From Calidifontimicrobium sp035325925 (lineage in GTDB: Bacteria > Pseudomonadota > Gammaproteobacteria > Burkholderiales > Burkholderiaceae_C): a stretch of DNA of 64,000 bases. The translations under genes were made by a program, and so were the position numbers. Below the pieces are notes generated by a model that saw only the letters and a program-made list of their open reading frames with translations, was not told where the DNA came from and made no database searches. The stretch lies in the NCBI RefSeq assembly GCF_035325925.1, contig NZ_DAOKZA010000001.1:154276-218275 (forward strand). Direction: 5' to 3'. Positions 40,976 through 49,496 of the stretch are shown here, one piece after another; position 1 is the stretch's first letter, and each line of letters opens with the position of its first letter.

Positions 40976-41018
40976 GTCGGTGTTCCTCGTTGCGAAGTCG
41001 ATGCGCGGCGCCCGCGTC

Positions 41019-41762
41019 TCAGCTGATGCGCAGCTTCAGCGTGTCGTCGTACGGCAGCGCCGGTTGCTCGAAGAAGGTGTGCGCGTTGACGTAGTGCAGC
41101 GCGATCGCGCGGCGCCAGCGTGTCGACAGGTTCGGCGCCGACTGGTGGAAGACGTTGCCGTGGTGGAACGACACCCCGCCGCGCCTCACCGGCGCCGGCG
41201 ACATCGGCTGGCGCGCCAGGATCTCGGGGGGCAGCTGCAGGTTGTACGGCTCCTCGGGCGGCGCGACGTGCGGGTACACCGGTCCGTGCTGGCTGCCCTC
41301 GCCGAAGTACAGGCAGCCGTTCTCCAGCGTCGCGTCGTCGAGCGCGATCCACGCGGTGACCACGCCCTCGAGGTCGTTGGGGCCGAAGTAGAAGTTGTCC
41401 TGGTGTGCCGGCTTCGGGCCACCGCCTTCGGGCGGCTTGAAGAACACCTGGCTGAAGTACACCGACACCCCGGGGCCGATGAACTGCTCGACGAGCCCGA
41501 CCAGCGCCGGCGTGCGTGCCAGGTCGCGCACCGCCGCGCGGTGGTGGTGCGGGTTGTCGAGCTTGCGCAGCACGGTCCTGGCCCTGACGCCGCCGTCGAC
41601 GTACCACGCGCGCTGATCGGCGGGAAGGTCGGCGAGGAAGGCCTCGCCCCACTGCTCGATGTCGGCGATCAGCGCGTCGGTGGTGCCGCGGTCGAACAGG
41701 CCGGCCACGGTCAGGTGGCCGGTGTGACGGTAGACGGCGAGATCGCCTTCGCTCAGGGGCAT
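41019..41762 (-). CDS. Phytanoyl-CoA dioxygenase (PhyH)-family Fe/2-oxoglutarate oxygenase
   Basis: 247 residues. The facial triad is visible as H120-x-D122 (PAHQDNFYFGP) and H206 (HHGNVFHQSAPN), with an arginine cluster at 215-218 suited to binding 2-oxoglutarate. This supports a working oxygenase acting on a small substrate rather than a degenerate copy. GAGGAG lies 9 bases before ATG 41762. First gene of the minus-strand operon, with an operator-like repeat (41799-41812) just upstream. Confidence 0.85.
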   Translation of the reverse strand: MPLSEGDLAVYRHTGHLTVAGLFDRGTTDALIADIEQWGEAFLADLPADQRAWYVDGGVRARTVLRKLDNPHHHRAAVRDLARTPALVGLVEQFIGPGVSVYFSQVFFKPPEGGGPKPAHQDNFYFGPNDLEGVVTAWIALDDATLENGCLYFGEGSQHGPVYPHVAPPEEPYNLQLPPEILARQPMSPAPVRRGGVSFHHGNVFHQSAPNLSTRWRRAIALHYVNAHTFFEQPALPYDDTLKLRIS

Positions 41763-41798
41763 CGTGCTGCTCCTCGGAGAACCGGGGTGGCTGTTTAA

Positions 41799-41812
41799 TC
41801 CCCAGACGGTGA
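41799..41812. promoter_or_regulatory. TetR-type operator candidate, site 1
   Basis: TCCCC-AGAC-GGTGA, an inverted repeat with one mismatch and a 4-base spacer, 36 bases before the dioxygenase ATG. It shares GGTGAATTA with the left flank of related sites near 45982 and 49414. See sites 2-4. Confidence 0.5.
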
Positions 41813-41886
41813 ATTAATGTACGACCGACACCGGCCCGCGTCAAGGCGCGGTTGACGCTGCGGTGGCCTCGGACTAGCATCGATCA

Positions 41887-41900
41887 TCACCATCCGGTTA
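41887..41900. promoter_or_regulatory. TetR-type operator candidate, site 2
   Basis: TCACC-ATCC-GGTTA, arms differing by one base, 16 bases before the ATG of the MetE-like gene. It matches site 3 (45988-46001) at 12 of 14 positions. It would overlap the transcription start region. Confidence 0.55.
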
Positions 41901-41916
41901 ACAGTACAGTCCTGCC

Positions 41917-42921
41917 ATGCCCCGCATCCAGACCACCGTCGTCGGCTCCTACCCCATCCCGGACTGGCTGGTCGCCGCGCCTTCCGAGCAGGCGCTGCTG
42001 GACGCCACGCGCGTGGTCATCGGCACGCAGGAGCAGGCCGGGGTCGACGTGGTGTGCGACGGCGAGCTGTACCGCTTCGACATCAACCACCCCGAGACCA
42101 ACGGGATGATCGAGTACTTCGTGCGGCCGATGGACGGCATCACGCAGCGCTTCTCGTTCGAGGATCTCATCGCGTACCGCAGCAACAGCGGCATGAAGTT
42201 CCGCACCCGGCCGCCGGGCACCGTGGTCGGCCCCATCGGCCACGGCAGCCTGGACCTGCCGCTGGCCTGCGCACGCGCCAAGGCGCTGGCGCGCCACCGC
42301 TTCAAGTTCACGGTCACGGGCCCGCACATGCTGGCCAAGACGCTGATCGACAAGCACTACGGCGACGTCAAGGCCGTGGCGCATGCGATCGCCGATGCGC
42401 TGGCCGAGCAGGTGCGCCACCTCGACGCCGACGTGGTGCAGATCGACGAGGCCAACCTGCCCGGCCACCCCGAGGAATGGGAATGGGCCGCTTCGGCGAT
42501 CAACCGCGTGCTCGACGCCGTGCAGGGCACGCCGGCGGTGCACCTGTGCTTCGGCAACTACGGCGGCCAGACCATCCAGAAGGGCCGCTGGGACCAGCTG
42601 CTGAGCTACCTGAACGCGCTGCACGCCGACCACGTGGTGCTGGAGTGTGCGCACCGCCCGCCGGGCGAACTGGCCGCGTTCAAGGAACTGAAGCCCGAGA
42701 TCGGGCTGGGCCTGGGGGTCGTCGACATCAAGGTCACCGACGTCGAGAGCGCCGACGCGGTGGCGCGTGCGATCGAGCGTGCCGAGAAGCTGCTGGGCGA
42801 CGGGCGCGTGCGCTACATCCACCCCGACTGCGGCTTCTGGATGCTCAAGCGTTCGGTCGCCGACGCGAAGATGCGCGCGCTGAAGGCCGGCCGCGACCGC
42901 TTCGAGGGCATCGCATCGTGA
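41917..42921 (+). CDS. MetE-C-like zinc methyl/alkyltransferase
   Basis: 334 residues covering only the catalytic barrel of cobalamin-independent methionine synthase; the N-terminal half of MetE is absent. The zinc ligands are intact: H209 and C211 (VHLCFGNYG), E243 (VVLECAHRP) and C305 (IHPDCGFWM). DIDEAN-like QIDEANLPGHPEEW is typical. Without folate-binding N-domain and in a catabolic cluster it more likely moves a methyl or alkyl group to a thiol or acceptor, for example in demethylation of a substrate, than makes methionine. It overlaps the next gene by 4 bases (GTGA). Confidence 0.8.
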   Translation: MPRIQTTVVGSYPIPDWLVAAPSEQALLDATRVVIGTQEQAGVDVVCDGELYRFDINHPETNGMIEYFVRPMDGITQRFSFEDLIAYRSNSGMKFRTRPPGTVVGPIGHGSLDLPLACARAKALARHRFKFTVTGPHMLAKTLIDKHYGDVKAVAHAIADALAEQVRHLDADVVQIDEANLPGHPEEWEWAASAINRVLDAVQGTPAVHLCFGNYGGQTIQKGRWDQLLSYLNALHADHVVLECAHRPPGELAAFKELKPEIGLGLGVVDIKVTDVESADAVARAIERAEKLLGDGRVRYIHPDCGFWMLKRSVADAKMRALKAGRDRFEGIAS

Positions 42922-43967
42922 CCGCGGTGCGCACGCTGCCGGCCCGCTTCGAGGACGTCGAGGCGCTGGAGGACTTCATGACCGCGCCGTCGCAGGCGCT
43001 CATCGACGACCTGGCCGCGCTCGACGGCGACCTCATCGTGCTCGGCGTCGGCGGCAAGATGGGCCCGACGCTGGCGCGCATGGCCAAGCGCGCGGCGCCG
43101 GGCAAGCGCGTGGTCGGCGTCGCGCGCTTCAGCGACGCGCGTTCGCGCGCGATGCTGGAAGCGCACGGCGTCGAGTGCATCGCCTGCGACCTCACCGACC
43201 GCGAGGCGCTGGCCAAGCTGCCGAACGTCGCCGACGGGGTGCGCCACTGCGTCTACATGGCCGGGCACAAGTTCGGCGCCTCGGACAACCCGTCGCTGAC
43301 CTGGATGATGAACGTCGCGGTGCCCGGCATGGTGGCCGAGGCCTTCCGCGGGATGCGCATCGTGGTCTTCTCGACCGCCTGCGTCTACCCCTTCGTGCCG
43401 GTCGACGGCCCGGGCGCCGACGAGTCGGTGCCGGCGACGCCGCCCTCGGGCGACTACGCCTGGTCCTGCGTCGGCCGCGAGAAGCTGTTCGAGTACGGCT
43501 CGCGGCGCTGGGACACGGCGGGGCGGCTGGTGCGGCTGTCGTATGCGATCGACATGCGCTACGGCGTGCTGTTCGACGTCGCCCGCGCGGTGTTCGAGGG
43601 CCGCCCGGTCGACGTGACGATGGGTCACGCCGACGTGATCTGGCAGGGCGACGCCAACGAGCAGGCGCTGCGGTTGCTGGCGCACTGCACGACACCGGCG
43701 TCGCCGATCAACGTCTCGGGTGCGAGCCACACCCGCGTGCGCTGGCTGGCCGAGGAGTTCGGCCGCCGCTTCGGTCGCTCGCCGGTGATCACCGGACGCG
43801 AGGCGCCCACCGCCTGGCTGGTCGACACGCGCCAGGCGCAGGCCTTGTTCGGTCCGCCCGGCGTGCCGCTCGCCGCGATGATCGACTGGGTCGCCGACTG
43901 GGTGGCGCGCGGCGGGCCCAGCCTGGGCAAGCCGACGCACTTCGAGACGCGCGACGGCCGGTACTGA
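42918..43967 (+). CDS. NAD-dependent epimerase/dehydratase (extended SDR)
   Basis: 349 residues. N-terminal Rossmann motif is VLGVGGKMGPTLARMAKR (a variant GxGGxxG), followed by RFSDARSRAMLEAHGVECIACDLTD. The catalytic region has FSTACVYPFVPVDG. The usual YxxxK appears as YAWSCVGREK or is altered: a Tyr and a Lys are present but in unusual spacing. It is coupled to the MetE-like gene through a GTG start overlapping its stop. Reaction unknown. Confidence 0.75.
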   Translation: MTAVRTLPARFEDVEALEDFMTAPSQALIDDLAALDGDLIVLGVGGKMGPTLARMAKRAAPGKRVVGVARFSDARSRAMLEAHGVECIACDLTDREALAKLPNVADGVRHCVYMAGHKFGASDNPSLTWMMNVAVPGMVAEAFRGMRIVVFSTACVYPFVPVDGPGADESVPATPPSGDYAWSCVGREKLFEYGSRRWDTAGRLVRLSYAIDMRYGVLFDVARAVFEGRPVDVTMGHADVIWQGDANEQALRLLAHCTTPASPINVSGASHTRVRWLAEEFGRRFGRSPVITGREAPTAWLVDTRQAQALFGPPGVPLAAMIDWVADWVARGGPSLGKPTHFETRDGRY

Positions 43968-43996
43968 GCGGCCCGGCACCGCGTCCGCCTCCGATC

Positions 43997-44887
43997 GTGA
44001 CCCCCGACGTCGTCGACCGCATCGTGCCGCTGACGCCCGCCGACGTCGGCGACGCGATGCGGCTGTCGATGGCGGCGCAGTGGAACCAGAACGAGGCCGA
44101 CTGGCGCACGATGCTCGAGCTGGGCGAAGGCTGGGGCATCCGGCTCGCCGTCGACGGCCGCACGACGCTGGCCGCGTCGACGGTGGTCCTACCGTACGAC
44201 GGCGGATTCGCCTGGATCAGCATGGTGCTCGTGCTGCCGGCCGTGCGGCGCCTCGGGCTGGCGACGCGGCTGCTGCAGCACGCGCTGGGCGTGCTGCGGC
44301 TGCGCGGCCTGCGTCCGGTGCTCGACGCGACCCCGGCCGGCCGCGCGGTGTACCTCCAGCAGGGGTTCCACGACACCTGGGGTTTCACGCGCTACCGCCG
44401 CGAGGCGGTCGACGCCGGCACCGCGCCGGCGGCCGCAGCGCCGACCACCCGCGCGCTGCGTGACACGGACTGGCCCGCCGTCGCGGCGCTCGACGCGCCG
44501 GCGTTCGGTGCCAACCGCCTGCCGCTGCTGCGCCGCCTCGCAGCGCGTTGGCCCGCGGCGGCTCGCGTGGTCGAGCAGGAAGGGCGGCTGCGCGGCTTCG
44601 TGCTCGGTCGCGACGGGCGCGAAGCCGGCCAGATCGGCCCGCTGCTCGCCGACGACGAGTCGACGGCGCGCCGCCTGCTCGCCGACGCGCTGGACGCGAC
44701 GGCGGCACCGGTCTACGTCGACCTGTGCGACGAGCACGCGGCGCTGCGCCCCTGGCTGCGTTCGCTCGGCTTCGTCGCCGAGCGCCCGTTCACGCGCATG
44801 GTGCACGCCGTGGCGGGTGCGCCGCCCCCGCAGGCGCCGGGCCGGCCGGCGCCGATCGTGCTGGTCGCCGGCCCGGAGCTGGGCTGA
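43997..44887 (+). CDS. GNAT-family N-acetyltransferase, two-domain
   Basis: 296 residues with two GNAT-like halves. The N-terminal half has the acetyl-CoA-binding pattern WISMVLVLPAVRRLGLATRLLQHAL. The C-terminal half (from about 140) has RALRDTDWPAVAALDAPAFGANR and a second strand/helix set ending DLCDEHAALRPWLRSLGFVAERPFTRM. GTG 43997 is the best start; no ATG is available nearby. It follows the SDR gene after 29 bases and is convergent with the ABC solute-binding gene. The acceptor is unknown. Confidence 0.75.
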   Translation: MTPDVVDRIVPLTPADVGDAMRLSMAAQWNQNEADWRTMLELGEGWGIRLAVDGRTTLAASTVVLPYDGGFAWISMVLVLPAVRRLGLATRLLQHALGVLRLRGLRPVLDATPAGRAVYLQQGFHDTWGFTRYRREAVDAGTAPAAAAPTTRALRDTDWPAVAALDAPAFGANRLPLLRRLAARWPAAARVVEQEGRLRGFVLGRDGREAGQIGPLLADDESTARRLLADALDATAAPVYVDLCDEHAALRPWLRSLGFVAERPFTRMVHAVAGAPPPQAPGRPAPIVLVAGPELG

Positions 44888-44924
44888 ACGCGGCGCGCCG
44901 CTGCGGCGCCGCGCGCCCCGGGGC

Positions 44925-45917
44925 TCACTTGCTCATCTTCACCGAACGGTCGAGGAACTCGTTGGTGTAGACGGTCTTCACGTCGAAGGTCTTGTCCAGC
45001 CCGATGTACTCGCGCACCAGCTCGTAGTCGGAGGCCATGCGCGCGTCGTCGTGGATGCCCAGCGCGACCTCGCGGCTGAACTTGTCGCTCATCAGCTTCT
45101 CGACCAGGCCCCAGTTCTCGAGCTCGTTGTCGAACTTCAGCGCGCCGTTGGCGTCGACCAGCGCCTGCACGCAGGGCCGCGGCTCCTTCACGCAGGCGGC
45201 GAAGGCGCGCTGCGTGACCTTGACGAACTTGTCGACCAGCGGCTTGTTGTCGGCCAGCCACCTGGCGTTGACGATCACCGAGTTGCCATACGGGTTCAGG
45301 CCGGCGTCGCGCCAGGCGAGGAAACCCATGTCGGCGCCGAGCTCGCGCTCGAACACGTGGTGCAGGTTGTAGAACGAGGTCGTGGCGTCGATCGACTTGG
45401 CCTTCAGCGCCGCGAGCTTGCCGTTGGCGTCGATGTTGACCCAGGTGACCGACTTCGGGTCGATGCCGTTGGCCTTGGCCAGTGCCGGCCACATCACGCG
45501 CGCGCCGTCGGCGGCGGGGTTGCCGATCTTCTTGCCGGCCAGGTCCTTGACCGTCTGGATGCCCGAGCTCTTCAGCCAGTACAGGCCCTGCGGCGAGTTG
45601 GCGTATACGTTGAACACCGCCACCGTGTCGGCGCCCTTGCCCTTGGCGACGAGCACGCCGGCCATGTCGGCCAGTCCGATCGGCGTCGAGCCGGCGCCCA
45701 CGCGCTGCGTCGCCAGCGCCGAGCCCTTGCCCGGCTCGATCTGCAGGTCGATGCTGGCCTGGCTGTACCACCCCATCTTCTTCGCGTAGTAGTACGGGGC
45801 GTGGTCGCCGCCGGGCACCCAGTTGAGCACGAAGTCGACCTTCTGCTGCGCCAGCGCGGGGGTCGCGGCGAAGGTGGCTGCCGCCAGCGCGGCGCCGAGG
45901 GCGATACGTCGGATCAT
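44925..45917 (-). CDS. ABC transporter substrate-binding protein, NMT1/THI5-like
   Basis: 330 residues. A signal peptide, MIRRIALGAALAAATFAATPALAQ-type, precedes KVDFVLNWVPGGDHAPYYYAKKMGWY, the NMT1/THI5 hallmark. Mature protein has a periplasmic binding fold: TPIGLADMAGVLVAKGKG, DLAGKKIGNPAADGARVMWP. This family carries hydroxymethylpyrimidine, sulfonates, nitrate-like or aromatic compounds. The permease and ATPase lie on the other side of a divergent promoter at 45988. Ligand unknown. Confidence 0.87.
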   Translation of the reverse strand: MIRRIALGAALAAATFAATPALAQQKVDFVLNWVPGGDHAPYYYAKKMGWYSQASIDLQIEPGKGSALATQRVGAGSTPIGLADMAGVLVAKGKGADTVAVFNVYANSPQGLYWLKSSGIQTVKDLAGKKIGNPAADGARVMWPALAKANGIDPKSVTWVNIDANGKLAALKAKSIDATTSFYNLHHVFERELGADMGFLAWRDAGLNPYGNSVIVNARWLADNKPLVDKFVKVTQRAFAACVKEPRPCVQALVDANGALKFDNELENWGLVEKLMSDKFSREVALGIHDDARMASDYELVREYIGLDKTFDVKTVYTNEFLDRSVKMSK

Positions 45918-45987
45918 CTGGGGTCTCCTTGGATGGGCTGCGGGTCGGGCCTCGTTGACGCGAGGCGGCGGGTCGGATAGAGTGAAT

Positions 45988-46001
45988 TAACCAACCGGTT
46001 A
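45988..46001. promoter_or_regulatory. TetR-type operator candidate, site 3 (best match)
   Basis: TAACC-AACC-GGTTA, a perfect 5-bp inverted repeat with a 4-base spacer, in the 159-base gap between the divergent binding-protein gene and the DHDPS-family/permease genes. Flanked by GTGAATTA on the left, as at site 1. It is the clearest member of four related sites. Confidence 0.65.
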
Positions 46002-46076
46002 CTTACGTCCAGTATAGAGGCTGCTTCGTCGATTGCACCTGCGGCGCGGCCACCCACCGCCTACAGACTTTCCCTG

Positions 46077-47138
46077 ATGCACAGACACCGCAGCGAGTTG
46101 CCCGACGACGTGCTGGCGCTGTTGCGCCGCGGCACGGTCATTCCGGCGCACCCGCTGGCGCTCGACGCGTCGCGCCGGCTCGACGAGCGTCGCCAGCGCG
46201 CGCTGACGCGCTACTACGTCGACGCCGGCGCGGGCGGGCTCGCGGTGGGGGTGCACTCGACGCAGTTCGCGATCCGCGAGGTCGGCCTCTACGAGCCGGT
46301 GCTGGAACTGGCGGCGCGCACGGCGCGCGAATGGAGCGACCGCCCGCTGGTGATGATCGCCGGCCTGGCCGGCCGCACCGCGCAGGCGCAGGCCGAGGCG
46401 CGCATCGCGCTGGCGCGCGGCTACCACGCCGGCATGCTGTCGTTGGCGGCGATGCAGGGCGCCTCGGTCGACGAGCTGGTCGCGCACTGCGCGGCAGTGG
46501 CCGAGGTGATTCCGCTGGTCGGGTTCTACCTGCAGACGGCGGTGGGCGGCATCGCGCTGCCGGCCGAGTTCTGGCGCCGCTTCGCCGCCATCGACAACGT
46601 CGTCGCGATCAAGATGGCGCCTTTCGACCGCTACCGCACGCTCGACGTGGTGCGCGGCGTCGCCGCGGCGCGCGCGGAAGACCGCGTCACGCTGTACACC
46701 GGCAACGACGACCACATCGTGCTCGATCTGCTGCAGCCGTTCGTCGTGCGGCGCGGCGACGAGACGGTGACGCTGCGCATCCGCGGTGGCCTGCTCGGCC
46801 ACTGGAGCGTGTGGACGCAGGGCGCGGTGCGGCTGTTCCAGCGCCTGCAGGCCGCGGCGGACGCGGGGCGGGTGGATGCCGACCTGCTGGCGCTGGACTC
46901 ACGCGTCACCGACTGCAACGCCGCCTTCTTCGACGTCGCGAACGGCTTCGCCGGCTGCATTCCCGGCTGCCACGAGGTGCTGCGCCGGCAGGGGCTGCTC
47001 GAGGGCATCTGGTGCCTGGACCCGGCCGAGACGTTGTCGCCCGGGCAGTCGGCACTGATCGACCGCGTCTGCCGCGAGCATGCCGACCTCGCCGACGATG
47101 CCTTCGTCGCCGAGAACCTGCCGCGCTGGCTGGCCTGA
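46077..47138 (+). CDS. Dihydrodipicolinate synthase/N-acetylneuraminate lyase family protein
   Basis: 353 residues, DHDPS/NAL TIM-barrel family. The Schiff-base lysine candidate is K179 in NVVAIKMAPFDRY, with Y151 in LVGFYLQTAVGG nearby; GGLAVGVHSTQFAIRE corresponds to the substrate-binding loop. Not dapA (context is a catabolic/transport operon and the sequence is longer than DapA, about 290). It is the first gene of an operon with ABC permease and ATPase, opposite the solute-binding gene. Aldol cleavage of an imported compound is the simple reading. Confidence 0.82.
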   Translation: MHRHRSELPDDVLALLRRGTVIPAHPLALDASRRLDERRQRALTRYYVDAGAGGLAVGVHSTQFAIREVGLYEPVLELAARTAREWSDRPLVMIAGLAGRTAQAQAEARIALARGYHAGMLSLAAMQGASVDELVAHCAAVAEVIPLVGFYLQTAVGGIALPAEFWRRFAAIDNVVAIKMAPFDRYRTLDVVRGVAAARAEDRVTLYTGNDDHIVLDLLQPFVVRRGDETVTLRIRGGLLGHWSVWTQGAVRLFQRLQAAADAGRVDADLLALDSRVTDCNAAFFDVANGFAGCIPGCHEVLRRQGLLEGIWCLDPAETLSPGQSALIDRVCREHADLADDAFVAENLPRWLA

Positions 47139-47152
47139 CGGGAGCGCAGGCG

Positions 47153-47920
47153 ATGGAAGGCTCGCAGTCCAAGCTGATGCAGTACACGCTGGGCGTGCTG
47201 GCGCACCTGCTGCTGCTGCTGGCGTGGTACCTGTTCGTCGAGCTCGGCGACGTGCCGAAGTTCGTGATGCCGTCGCCGGCCGACACGCTGGCGGCGCTGT
47301 TCCAGCCCAACTACGACTGGTGGAGCAACATCGCCGTCACCGGCACCGAGATCTTCGGCGGCTACGCGCTCGCGCTGGGGGTCGGCGTGACGCTGGCGCT
47401 GCTGTTCACCTGGTCGAAGACGCTGGAGGCGCTGGCGCTGCCGCTGCTGGTGACGCTGAACATGATCCCCAAGGTGGCGCTGGGGCCGCTGATCATCGTC
47501 TGGTTCAAGTACGGCGTCTTCCCCAATACGCTGATGGCGTTCTCGATCGCGGTGTTCCCGATCCTGCTGACCACGGCGCGTGGACTGCGCGAGATCGAGC
47601 CCGAGCTGCTCGACCTCGTGCGCACGCTGCGCGGCAGCCGCTGGCAGATCTTCACCAAGATCCAGCTGCCCGGTGCGCTGCCCTACATCTTCGCCGGCAT
47701 GAAGGTGGCGGCGATCCTGGCGGTGGCCGGCGCCATCGTCGGCGAATTCCTCGGCTCCGACCGCGGCCTGGGCTACCTGATGCTGCAGGTGCAGGTGACG
47801 CTCGATACGCCGGCGATGTTCATGGCGGTGCTGCTGATCACGATGCTGGGCATGGGGCTCTATGGCCTCGTGCTGCTGCTGGAGAAGCTGCTGGTGGTGA
47901 AGGACGCGCGCGTTTCATGA
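47153..47920 (+). CDS. ABC transporter permease (NMT1/SsuC type)
   Basis: 255 residues with about six membrane spans. The EAA-type loop is EPELLDLVRTLRGSRWQIFTKIQLPGALPYIFAGMKVA. The preceding FVMPSPADTLAAL is typical of SsuC/TauC-like permeases. Start ATG 47153 with GGAGC upstream; its stop overlaps the ATPase start. Partner of the solute-binding protein at 44925. Confidence 0.88.
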   Translation: MEGSQSKLMQYTLGVLAHLLLLLAWYLFVELGDVPKFVMPSPADTLAALFQPNYDWWSNIAVTGTEIFGGYALALGVGVTLALLFTWSKTLEALALPLLVTLNMIPKVALGPLIIVWFKYGVFPNTLMAFSIAVFPILLTTARGLREIEPELLDLVRTLRGSRWQIFTKIQLPGALPYIFAGMKVAAILAVAGAIVGEFLGSDRGLGYLMLQVQVTLDTPAMFMAVLLITMLGMGLYGLVLLLEKLLVVKDARVS

Positions 47921-48714
47921 TGCCCACGATCGATCCCGCGGCGGCCGTGGCCGTGGAGCCCTTCATCCACCTCGCCGGGGTGCAGAAGGTCTACCGCACC
48001 GGGCGCAAGGAGCACCTGGCGATCTCGGACGCCAGCTTCGACGTGATGCCCGGCGAGCTGGTCTCGCTGGTCGGCCCCTCGGGCTGCGGCAAGAGCACGC
48101 TGCTGAAGATCCTCGCCGGGCTGCACGGCCACGACGACGGCACGGTGCGCATCGGCTCGGCGACGCACCCCTTCGACCCGGCGCGCGACATCGGCATGGT
48201 GTTCCAGGCGCCGCTGCTGCTGAAGTGGCGCCGCATCCTCGACAACGTGCTGCTGCCGGCCGAGCTGCTGGGCCTGCCGATGGCCGCGGCCAAGGAACGT
48301 GCGCGCGACCTGCTCGCGCTGGTCGGGCTGGCCGGCTACGAGGACAAGTACCCGTACGAGCTCTCCGGCGGCATGCAGCAGCGCGCGGCGATCGCGCGCG
48401 CGCTGGTGCACGACCCGAAACTCGTGCTGATGGACGAACCCTTCGGCGCGCTCGACGCGCTGACGCGCGAGAAGATGAACCTGGAGTTGCTGCGCATCTG
48501 GAAGGAGTCGCGCAAGACCATCGTCTTCGTCACGCATGGCATCTCCGAGGCGGTGTTCCTGGGCTCGCGCGTCGTCGTCTTCACCGCCGGGCCGGCGCGC
48601 ATGGCCGACAATTTTCCCATCGAACTGCCGACGCCGCGCACGCTGGACATGAAGACGCACGAGGCCTTCGGCGTCTACACGCGGCGCATCTACAAGCTGC
48701 TGGGCATGGAGTGA
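47917..48714 (+). CDS. ABC transporter ATP-binding protein (NMT1/SsuB type)
   Basis: 265 residues. Walker A GPSGCGKST, Q-loop VFQAPLLLKW, signature LSGGMQQR, Walker B KLVLMDEPFGALD and the H-loop FVTHGISEAVFLG. It belongs to the nitrate/sulfonate/NMT1 importer ATPases and completes the importer with the permease and binding protein. Convergent with the tetR gene. Confidence 0.9.
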   Translation: MMPTIDPAAAVAVEPFIHLAGVQKVYRTGRKEHLAISDASFDVMPGELVSLVGPSGCGKSTLLKILAGLHGHDDGTVRIGSATHPFDPARDIGMVFQAPLLLKWRRILDNVLLPAELLGLPMAAAKERARDLLALVGLAGYEDKYPYELSGGMQQRAAIARALVHDPKLVLMDEPFGALDALTREKMNLELLRIWKESRKTIVFVTHGISEAVFLGSRVVVFTAGPARMADNFPIELPTPRTLDMKTHEAFGVYTRRIYKLLGME

Positions 48715-48746
48715 GCGCGCGCGGCGTCGCGAGCCGGGCCCGGCGC

Positions 48747-49403
48747 TCAGTCGCGCACCAGATAGCCCAGCACCAGGTCGTTCATGTGCGACAGGCGTTC
48801 GAGGCGCGCCTTCGCCCCCATCAGGTCGCGGTCGAAGATCGTCGACAGCGTGTGGCAGTTGCCAAGGTAGAAGTACGACAGCCCGGCGATCGAGATGTAC
48901 AGCTGCACCGGGTCGACACCGGCGCGAAACAGGCCGGCCTTGTGGCCGCGCTCGAGCACCTCGGCGAGCGTGTGCACCAGCGGCGAATGCATGCTGCGCA
49001 CCTTGGTCGAGCGCCTCAGGTGGCGCGCGCGGTGCAGGTTCTCGGTGCCGAGCAGCGACAGGAACTCGGGGTGTTCGATGTAGTAGTTCCAGGTGAACGC
49101 GATCAGTCGGCGGATCGCCTCGATCGGGTCGACCTGCGACAGGCTGAGCTGCCGTTCCTCGCCGCGGATGCTTTCGTAGGCGCGCTCGAGCACCGCGAGG
49201 AACAGGCTCTCCTTGCTCTCGAAGTAGTAGTAGATCAGCCGCTTGTTGACGTCGGCGCGCTCGGCGATGCGGTCCATGCGCGCGCCGCCCAGGCCGTGGT
49301 CGGCGAACTCGCGCAGCGCGGCGTCGAGGATGTCCTTCTGCGAGCGGTCGGCGTCGCGCGGGCGGGTCTCGGCGGGACGGGGCGTCGACGGCGTGCGGGG
49401 CAT
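48747..49403 (-). CDS. TetR-family transcriptional regulator
   Basis: 218 residues. The helix-turn-helix is at about residues 25-70: ILDAALREFADHGLGGARMDRIAERADVNKRLIYYYFESKESLF. The effector domain begins with RLIAFTWNYYIEHPEFLSLL and resembles the AcrR/RutR C-terminal type. It is divergent from the ThDP-enzyme gene, and an operator-like repeat lies 11 bases before its ATG, suggesting autoregulation. Best candidate to bind the four repeats in this block; the effector is unknown. Confidence 0.85.
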   Translation of the reverse strand: MPRTPSTPRPAETRPRDADRSQKDILDAALREFADHGLGGARMDRIAERADVNKRLIYYYFESKESLFLAVLERAYESIRGEERQLSLSQVDPIEAIRRLIAFTWNYYIEHPEFLSLLGTENLHRARHLRRSTKVRSMHSPLVHTLAEVLERGHKAGLFRAGVDPVQLYISIAGLSYFYLGNCHTLSTIFDRDLMGAKARLERLSHMNDLVLGYLVRD

Positions 49404-49413
49404 GGCTGCAAAT

Positions 49414-49427
49414 TCACCGGATGGCGA
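49414..49427. promoter_or_regulatory. TetR-type operator candidate, site 4
   Basis: TCACC-GGAT-GGCGA, arms with one mismatch, in the gap between tetR and the ThDP-enzyme gene. Read on the other strand it continues into GGTGAATT, shared with site 1. Position suggests control of both divergent genes. Confidence 0.5.
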
Positions 49428-49496
49428 AGTATCGGCGCAGCCCCGGCACCGCGGCAAGCCTTCGCATAATCGCGGCATTTGGCCTGGAGGCTCAGC

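Noticed and set aside
41917..42921. Full methionine synthase (metE)
   Set aside because: The N-terminal half of MetE is missing and the gene lies in a catabolic operon; only a short barrel with zinc site is present.
46077..47138. dapA, 4-hydroxy-tetrahydrodipicolinate synthase
   Set aside because: Longer than DapA, placed with an ABC importer, and the loop around the reactive lysine differs.
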